Shown here piece after piece: positions 58,680-64,000 of a stretch of 64,000 nucleotides of DNA. A model generated the notes under the pieces. It saw nothing but the letters and a program-made list of their open reading frames with translations, was not told where the DNA came from and did no database searches. The DNA comes from Coprinellus micaceus (taxonomy: Eukaryota > Basidiomycota > Agaricomycetes > Agaricales > Psathyrellaceae): positions 3,100,001 to 3,164,000 of the forward strand of contig OX596338.1 in NCBI GenBank assembly GCA_951394405.1. Direction: 5' to 3'. A program made the position numbers and the translations under genes. The number at the start of each line of letters is the position of its first letter. Positions within the stretch are counted from its first letter, which is position 1.

Positions 58680-58917
58680 ACGTCCTCTCGGGATCGCTTC
58701 GTCGGTTCCCTCTATACTCGTCCTCATCATCATCCAGATTGCTGTAATTCCCAAGGATCCATCATGTGTGTTGGCGTAGAAAATTAGGTTGTATATTCAT
58801 GCAAAAAACGGCATAATATTATTCGCGTTTACAAGCGGGATATGCGGACATGAGAGAGAGAGGGGGATGCGACAACAAGAATGGACAAGAGGCAAGCACC
58901 AAAGAGTTGTTGGGGGA

Positions 58918-61317
58918 CTATCGAAGCGCGATGTTGAAGTTGGCTTGGTGGAAGGCTGCCTCGGGGAAGTAGCGAGCGCGGACGTGGCGGCCGCCGAAGA
59001 AGCGCCCATCGAGCTCACGTACGGTCTTCCAGGCGCCAACTGGACCTCCGAAGGCGACGAAGATGCGGACAGCTTCTTCGAGTTCCTGAGGCGCTGGGGA
59101 GACAAGGTGGACCGCCACCCTTTCAACGACACCATTCTTGGCACATTCTTCACCTAGAGTTGGGAGCGTAAGTATCAACCAGAGGAGAAGGGAGTGAAAT
59201 AGGAAAACTTACCGATATCCTGACGAAGGTCCTCGTCATACACATCCTCAGGATCGCACATATTCGTCAACACCACAATCCGACTCGCCTCTCCAAATCT
59301 CTCCCTATCCTCCTTCGCCTTCAAATCCTCATTATTATTGATAATCTTCCCCATCTTGCTCCCCACGCCTATGCCCTTGCTTCCAGCACCGCCGTGCTGC
59401 TGCTGCTGCTGCATCACAGCCTGTGCAACAGCATTGGCCTTCTTCTTGCCTTTACCCGAGGAAGAGGAACCAGCACGCTCGACCTCGAGGGCGTTGACGA
59501 TACCCGAACCGTCGGCGCCGAGACCTTGCCCTTCTTTATGCCCGAACTTAGCCATGAAGCGCGCGGCGAAGTTGTGCGGGTCGCGGGGTCCACTCTCGGC
59601 GATCTCTGGAGGCGTCTGAGGTGGGGGCGTAGGCTGAGCCAAAGGACCCGCGCTGAGAGCGGCCAACCTCGCAGCGATGGCAGCTGCAGCTTTCTTCTTC
59701 TCTTCGATCTGTGCGAGGAGAGCAGCCTGGGGGTTGTGACCGGCAGGCGGGGGCGGGGGAACTGAGGGAGGAGCGAAAGGGTTATACGCGAGGGTTGGGG
59801 GGGAGGGCTGTCGCTGAACGAATGAGGGTGGTGGTGTTCCCATTCGCTGCTGGGGTGCGAACTGAGGCGCAGGCTGAGGCAGAGCCGCCCTATTAGACAT
59901 TGCAAGGCGGCGCAGATAAGCATCGTCCCCACTTTCTGCAACGGGCGGCGGGTTGGGGTTCGACATCGCAATGCGGCGGAGGTAAGCATCATCTCCGGAT
60001 TCAGCGACGGGCGGTGGGTTGCCGGATATCGCAAGGCGGCGCTGGTAGGCTTCCTCTCCGGTTTCTGCCACAGCTAGGAGCTTAGGTCTAGTTGCGGTGG
60101 TAGAGGTGGAACGCGAAGAGGCCAATGAAAGCCCGGGGATGGCGTCGGGATCGTCGTCGTCGGCTGTCATTTGGAAGGGAGGAGGGGTTGGCTCGCGGCG
60201 TGAGGAGTCGGCGCGGGGGTCATAGTACTTGTCGTCGCCGTCGCGATCCTTGGAGCGGGACCATCGGTCGTAGCTCTCACCATCGTTGTAGCGGGCTGGA
60301 TACGTAGAATATGTTTGGTTTGATGCGTGGGTGAACTGGGTTAGAACGCACCTGTCTTCCTGGGTCTATCCTCATCTTCAGACGCAGTGTACTCTGAATC
60401 GGAATAGCTGGCAGGGCGTCTCCTTCCTAACATCCTTCGCTCCTCCTCCATCCTGTAGCGACGCTCAATTTTGTCTCGCGCCTTCCACTGTTTATACTCG
60501 TTATAATCGTTTGGACGAAGCGGGTCGTACGCTGCTATTGGGTCCCACACGTTCACGGGCGCAGCATACTTGTTCTGTTTAACGTGGATGAGGACCACAC
60601 AACCGAGAGGCCACACGAGCCCTGACATACCTTTTTCTTCTTCCCCTGTCCAACCTTCCGCTTCTGCGTCGACTTGAACCCATTCACGTCCTCGTCCAAA
60701 ACCATTGAGGGCGGTTTAACCTTCTTTCCCCATCCCTGCGTGGCTGTAGCCGAAGCCCCCCGCGCGGTGGCGCTACTGGTGGACGCTTCTGCCTTTTTCG
60801 CCGCGGTGGCGGCGTTGACCTGATCGTTCAGAACCGGGGCGGCGAAAATGACTGCTGTAGACGACAACCCCGTCGTGGTGGTCGCAGTGGGGATAGTGGT
60901 GGACGCTAAAACCGAGGCCCCTATAGGAATGCGCACGGCGGTTGATTTCGCCTTTTGAGCTTGAGGCCGGCGTACGGGCGCAAAAGCTAACGCAGCGGAC
61001 CACCCTGTGCGTGTGCGATTTTCGAAGGGTATCGTTGGGGGAGAGAATCGATGATTCAATAAATAACTTGAAATCTAGGATACGGGTAGCAGATGGGAGA
61101 TACCAGCTGTGGGCTTGGATCCTGTTGTCGTTGGTGCGCTCGCTGCAGGCGCAGGGGTCTGGTGTTGTGTGGCTGCTTGGACTGCTGCTTGGACTGGTGT
61201 GGGTTGCGCAGCGGGCCTTGCGGGTGGTTCAGAAGTAGATTCATCTTTGGAGGGCTGATACACGGCGCCAGAAGAGAACTGGATGCCCCCGTAGAGGCCA
61301 CCTGCTCTGCTGGACAT
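58918..61317 (-). CDS. Splicing factor SPF45/RBM17-like
   Basis: Multi-exon gene of roughly 700 residues, ATG at 61317 ([14 protein letters not shown]), stop CTA complement at 58918-58920. The N-terminal part begins with the SPF45-type GLYGGI motif, then a low-complexity region, [21 protein letters not shown] and a charged stretch. Three tandem copies of an ETGEEAYxRRxAxS unit follow (59895-60085). The G-patch is [21 protein letters not shown]. The C-terminal RRM of the UHM type ([19 protein letters not shown] ... [33 protein letters not shown]) has the R-x-F-type GRFFGG loop that binds ligands bearing a Trp. SPF45 works in 3' splice-site choice and splicing of short introns with truncated polypyrimidine tracts, fitting a genome rich in introns of about 50 nt. 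Confidence 0.9.
59895..60085 (-). repeat. Three tandem coding repeats in SPF45 gene
   Basis: Three units of 63-69 nt encode [30 protein letters not shown] and [15 protein letters not shown] with Pro-rich spacers. Copies two and three are nearly identical, so expansion looks recent. Confidence 0.75.
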
Positions 61318-61759
61318 GATGATGGTTGTGGTCAAGTTCAAGTTGGATTCAATTCACGTTCGAGAATTCGATTACGTTCAGCGTGGGAATTGTCCCGAAC
61401 TCTAATATTTTGAAGGCGCCTTCGTCGCAGGATGCCTTCACAAGGCAGGCAGGGCCTGGAGAACTCCCAGCGAACGTACCCACAACACGACCCCGGCGAT
61501 AATGATCCTGAGGAAGATTTGCATAATTCTGCTCGCCAACCTTGATGGAGCGCTCAAGCGCTCATTCCTAGAAGTAGATACCACTGTGGACCGCACGTAG
61601 CCTGAAGATACAATTCCCAAAACCTGAAAGCCACATATTGTACACTGTTTCACCACTTCACCCAGAGACTACTGTACACTGATGAATCACTCCTAAAACC
61701 CAGAAAGCCTTTATATAAGAAGTCATTCGATTCTGATGCTCTCCGCCACCCAAGAAGGC
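61318..61759. other. Tandem gap upstream of SPF45
   Basis: 442 bp of promoter and 3' UTR sequence. Only frames shorter than 75 codons occur and none is convincing. Confidence 0.5.
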
Positions 61760-62974
61760 TTAAGCAGCAGCAGCAACGAGGGCAGCAGCAGGGACAGCCG
61801 CGGCAACACTCTCGCGCTCAGCAACCGCAGCGGCTTGCCCGGCCAGCGCCTTATTGTTCACAGCCCACCTGGTGAACTCAGCGCGGACGCCCTGCCAGTC
61901 GCCCTCACCGTACTCAGCCGTGATGTTCTGCCTGTACGTCCCGGTGATGCCGACGGTGTTGAGGGCGTTGACCAGGTTGACGTTGGGGTCGGAGGAGGGA
62001 GTGGTGATGAAGGGGTAGTTGAGGAAGGCGAAGGCCTTGTCGAGAGGGGAGAGGTCCCTGGTGGGTTCGACAGTGATGCCTTGGGTGTTCCATTCAGCGG
62101 GCATGAAGTACCTATGGATGTCGGTGAGAAGGCAGGCCGAGGCGACAGAGAGAGAGCCGCCTACATCATAATGGAGGTAAAGTCGACCTCAGAGAAGTTG
62201 GAGACTTCTTGCTGGCTGTAGACGTCGAGGACATTGGAGCGGGTCTTGGCCTCATCCCAAGGGGGATTCTGGGTAACCTTCAACTGCTGGATGATAACTA
62301 TTCATCATGGAGTCAACTTCAATCGGAAATCGTAAAAAGCGCGCCAAAGTCTTACCAGCCTCGTTTAGAGTGAGCTTCTCACCCCTCCTAGGGCTTTGGT
62401 GTTCATGCAAATACCCAATAGCATGGCCGAACTCGTGGAGAATGACACCTTGCTCATCATCAGTGATACCAGGCCTACTGAGTACCCAGCCCAAATTCAA
62501 GGTGGGCAGTGTCCTATGCCTCGACAAAGCGCCCTTGCCGATAACGGACCAGGACCCGACCTGGGGATTAAACGCGACGCGGATGTTGGCGTCCGTGCCG
62601 TTCGCGATGAACTGAAACTTGAGGTTCGCGACGATCTCCCATTTCTTGACAACCTCCTTGACTTTGGCCTGTTGGGTGGGAGTTCCAGGGAAGGGGTTGA
62701 CGAAGCCAACAGTGAGGGTCTAATAGCATTTATTCACAGAGCGAGCTGATTAGTATCGGGGGTGGCGACCGCTGAGAGACAAAATGTTGCATACCCTTCC
62801 GTTCTCCCACATGAGCGCAGCCCTTGTGAGGATGGCCTTCATACCATCGATGCGAGGGTGGCCAGTGGGCTGGGCAACGCTGAGGTCGGCGGTGCAGCAA
62901 CGGCTGTAGAACTCGGGGAAGTCACCTCCCTCAGAGTTCACAGGTGCGGCAGCGGCAGCAAGTTCAGCGGACAT
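61760..62974 (-). CDS. Astacin-like zinc metalloprotease, no signal peptide
   Basis: Multi-exon gene of about 340 residues, ATG at 62974 (MSAELAAAAAPVNSEGGDF), stop at 61760-61762. The first exon ends at 62795. The zinc-binding signature is complete and extended, HEFGHAIGYLHEHQSP (three His, catalytic Glu, and the Glu/His that mark metzincins of the astacin type). The Met-turn is SIMMYFMP rather than the animal SIMHY. The N-terminal ZnMc region (MWENGRTLTVGFVNPF, WEIVANLKFQFI) precedes it. The C-terminal third (LDKAFAFLNYPFITT ... WAVNNKALAGQAAA) is specific to the fungal group and ends in an Ala-rich stretch. There is no signal peptide, so the protein is either cytosolic or exported by another route. 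An ATAAATA motif near 63072-63078 (minus strand) could be its TATA element. Confidence 0.82.
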
Positions 62975-63827
62975 GATAGCGAGTTGAGAAGATAAGAAGA
63001 GTGAGATGAGGTTTGGTTGGGTTGAGGCTGAGCAGGCTCTTGGAGTTGGGGTATGTCCTGCTGAACCGCCTGGTATTTATGCGCCGGAGGGTGCCTGCCC
63101 CAGTGGAGAGGCAATGGTTCTGTCTGATTCCAGGCCACCGGTGCTTTCGGTCTCCTGTGACCTTATCGAAGCAATAGAGGGTCATGAGTGACCAAGCCAA
63201 GGGTGCAGCGCAGGGGATACCAGGGTTCTACACACTTGCAGTCGTTGGCGGTGTGTGGTGCACCTCGCTTTCAATCGTGCGCGGTCATGTAGAATGAGCG
63301 CCCTTTAATTGAAAAGACGCCATACTTCTATTATCCCCCCCACCCCCATTGCGGACGGATAGCATTTCATTGGAATCTAGAGACTAGAGTTGAGAGCCCG
63401 GGAGTCCCAGTGGCGTGAATTGCTTTGACTGGATGCTCGGAGGGGAGACAGTTGAGGCACCAACCCCGGGGGATACGGGTTTCCGACTCTGGCGCTGTGG
63501 AGTCAAGGGGCATTCCCAGGAACGAGCGAGCATGTGGCTGCTCACGAGGTACTTGGAGGTTCAACTCGATGGCTAGCGGGAGAAATGTGAAGTTGAGAGG
63601 GGGAATGATTTGGCAGCCACAGAGAGAAGGGCCGAACTAGAGAAGAACCTCAAGGAATGTACGTCGATTTGTATACCAAAGCGAGATAAAGGATCATGCC
63701 CAGAAGAGTCGGGCCCAGGATTTCGGTAGACGGGAGTGGATGGTGGTCTATGGTGGTGGTTCGAAGACAAGCGCCTAACGGGACGGAAGCAGCGGACTTC
63801 CAACTAATTCGAACTCATTACATAATA
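62975..63827. other. Gap upstream of metalloprotease
   Basis: 853 bp with a C-run near 63336-63349. It should hold the metalloprotease promoter. No supported gene; the 76-codon minus-strand frame at 63573-63803 has no recognisable features. Confidence 0.45.
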
Positions 63828-64000
63828 AACGCGAAAATCCTTCGGAGTAAGCTTTGGAGGCCATTGACGGTATCCCATTGTTCGCGAAGAACGGCCAGTC
63901 CAAGGGCAATGTGGCCGTCTAGTTCCGTTCGAGGTGATTCAATAGTGAAGAACATACCCAGCAAAAATATCTTCAGACCCTGCCGGACCGTCGCTTCTCA
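63828..64000 (-). CDS. Last exons of an unknown gene, 5' part outside window
   Basis: The minus-strand frame from the edge reads SDGPAGSEDIFADGH, then IALGLAVLREQWDTVNGLQ, SLLRRIFAFIM and TAA (63828-63830). It is spliced by an intron of about 50 nt beginning GTATGT and ending ACTAG, within 63904-63960. The protein-like composition and clean splice sites suggest a real C-terminus. I do not recognise the family. Confidence 0.45.

Overview
The window is nuclear DNA from a filamentous basidiomycete, most likely an Agaricomycete. The support is gene-dense packing on both strands, many short introns (mostly 50-70 nt, GT-AG, often with a CTAAY-like branch site), very short exons, and protein types such as a TEA/ATTS transcription factor, a Ser/Thr-rich GPI-type cupredoxin, a NACHT NTPase and an astacin-like protease. 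I found no tRNA, rRNA, CRISPR array, virus or intact transposon. Coordinates were obtained by reading splice sites by hand. Where I summed the exons, reading phase is kept through every junction; in the other genes exon borders are less certain.

Layout. 1-2933 (+): end of a Pro/Ser-rich nuclear-type protein. 3110-4194 (-): short-chain dehydrogenase. 4351-5995 (+): SET-domain methyltransferase. 6292-7596 (-): pirin 1. 8096-10259 (-): amino-acid permease. 10972-12365 (-): peroxisomal enoyl-CoA isomerase. 12856-15547 (-): SmgGDS-like armadillo protein, divergent from 15730-16742 (+), an OTU deubiquitinase. 17019-19608 (-): anoctamin. 20360-23067 (-): beta-adaptin, divergent from 23255-24499 (+), a Nepro/Rmp1-like protein. 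24866-26369 (-): cupredoxin. 27515-28559 (-): Mso1-like protein, divergent from 28946-30540 (+), sulfide:quinone oxidoreductase. 30670-33694 (+): Src1/Heh1 inner nuclear membrane protein. 33695-35918: the largest gap, about 2.2 kb. 35919-38696 (-): Vps23/TSG101, divergent from 38964-40482 (+), TEA-domain factor. 41247-44304 (-): Noc3. 44685-47779 (-): NACHT NTPase carrying C-terminal CCCH zinc fingers. 48509-49880 (+): pirin 2. 49987-51487 (-): Nsa1/WDR74, divergent from 51640-53057 (+), Rmd5/Gid2 RING protein. 53371-56089 (+): TBC RabGAP. 56273-58679 (+): succinate dehydrogenase flavoprotein. 58918-61317 (-): SPF45/RBM17. 61760-62974 (-): astacin-like metalloprotease. 63828-64000 (-): last exons of an unknown gene.

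Most genes are unrelated housekeeping functions: vesicle traffic (adaptin, Vps23, TBC, Mso1-like), ribosome biogenesis (Noc3, Nsa1, Nepro/Rmp1-like), mitochondrial electron transport (SDH1, SQR), splicing and ubiquitin systems. There is no sign of an operon-like pathway. Five head-to-head pairs share promoters of roughly 150-390 bp.

The most unusual item is 44685-47779. It looks like two adjacent genes, but a 51-nt phase-keeping intron joins a NACHT (NLR-type) NTPase to two canonical CCCH zinc fingers and a third degenerate one. Next in interest are the two pirin paralogues with nearly identical exon lengths, the micro-exons, a 366-nt repeat-bearing intron in the Vps23 gene, and the unexplained 2.2-kb gap.
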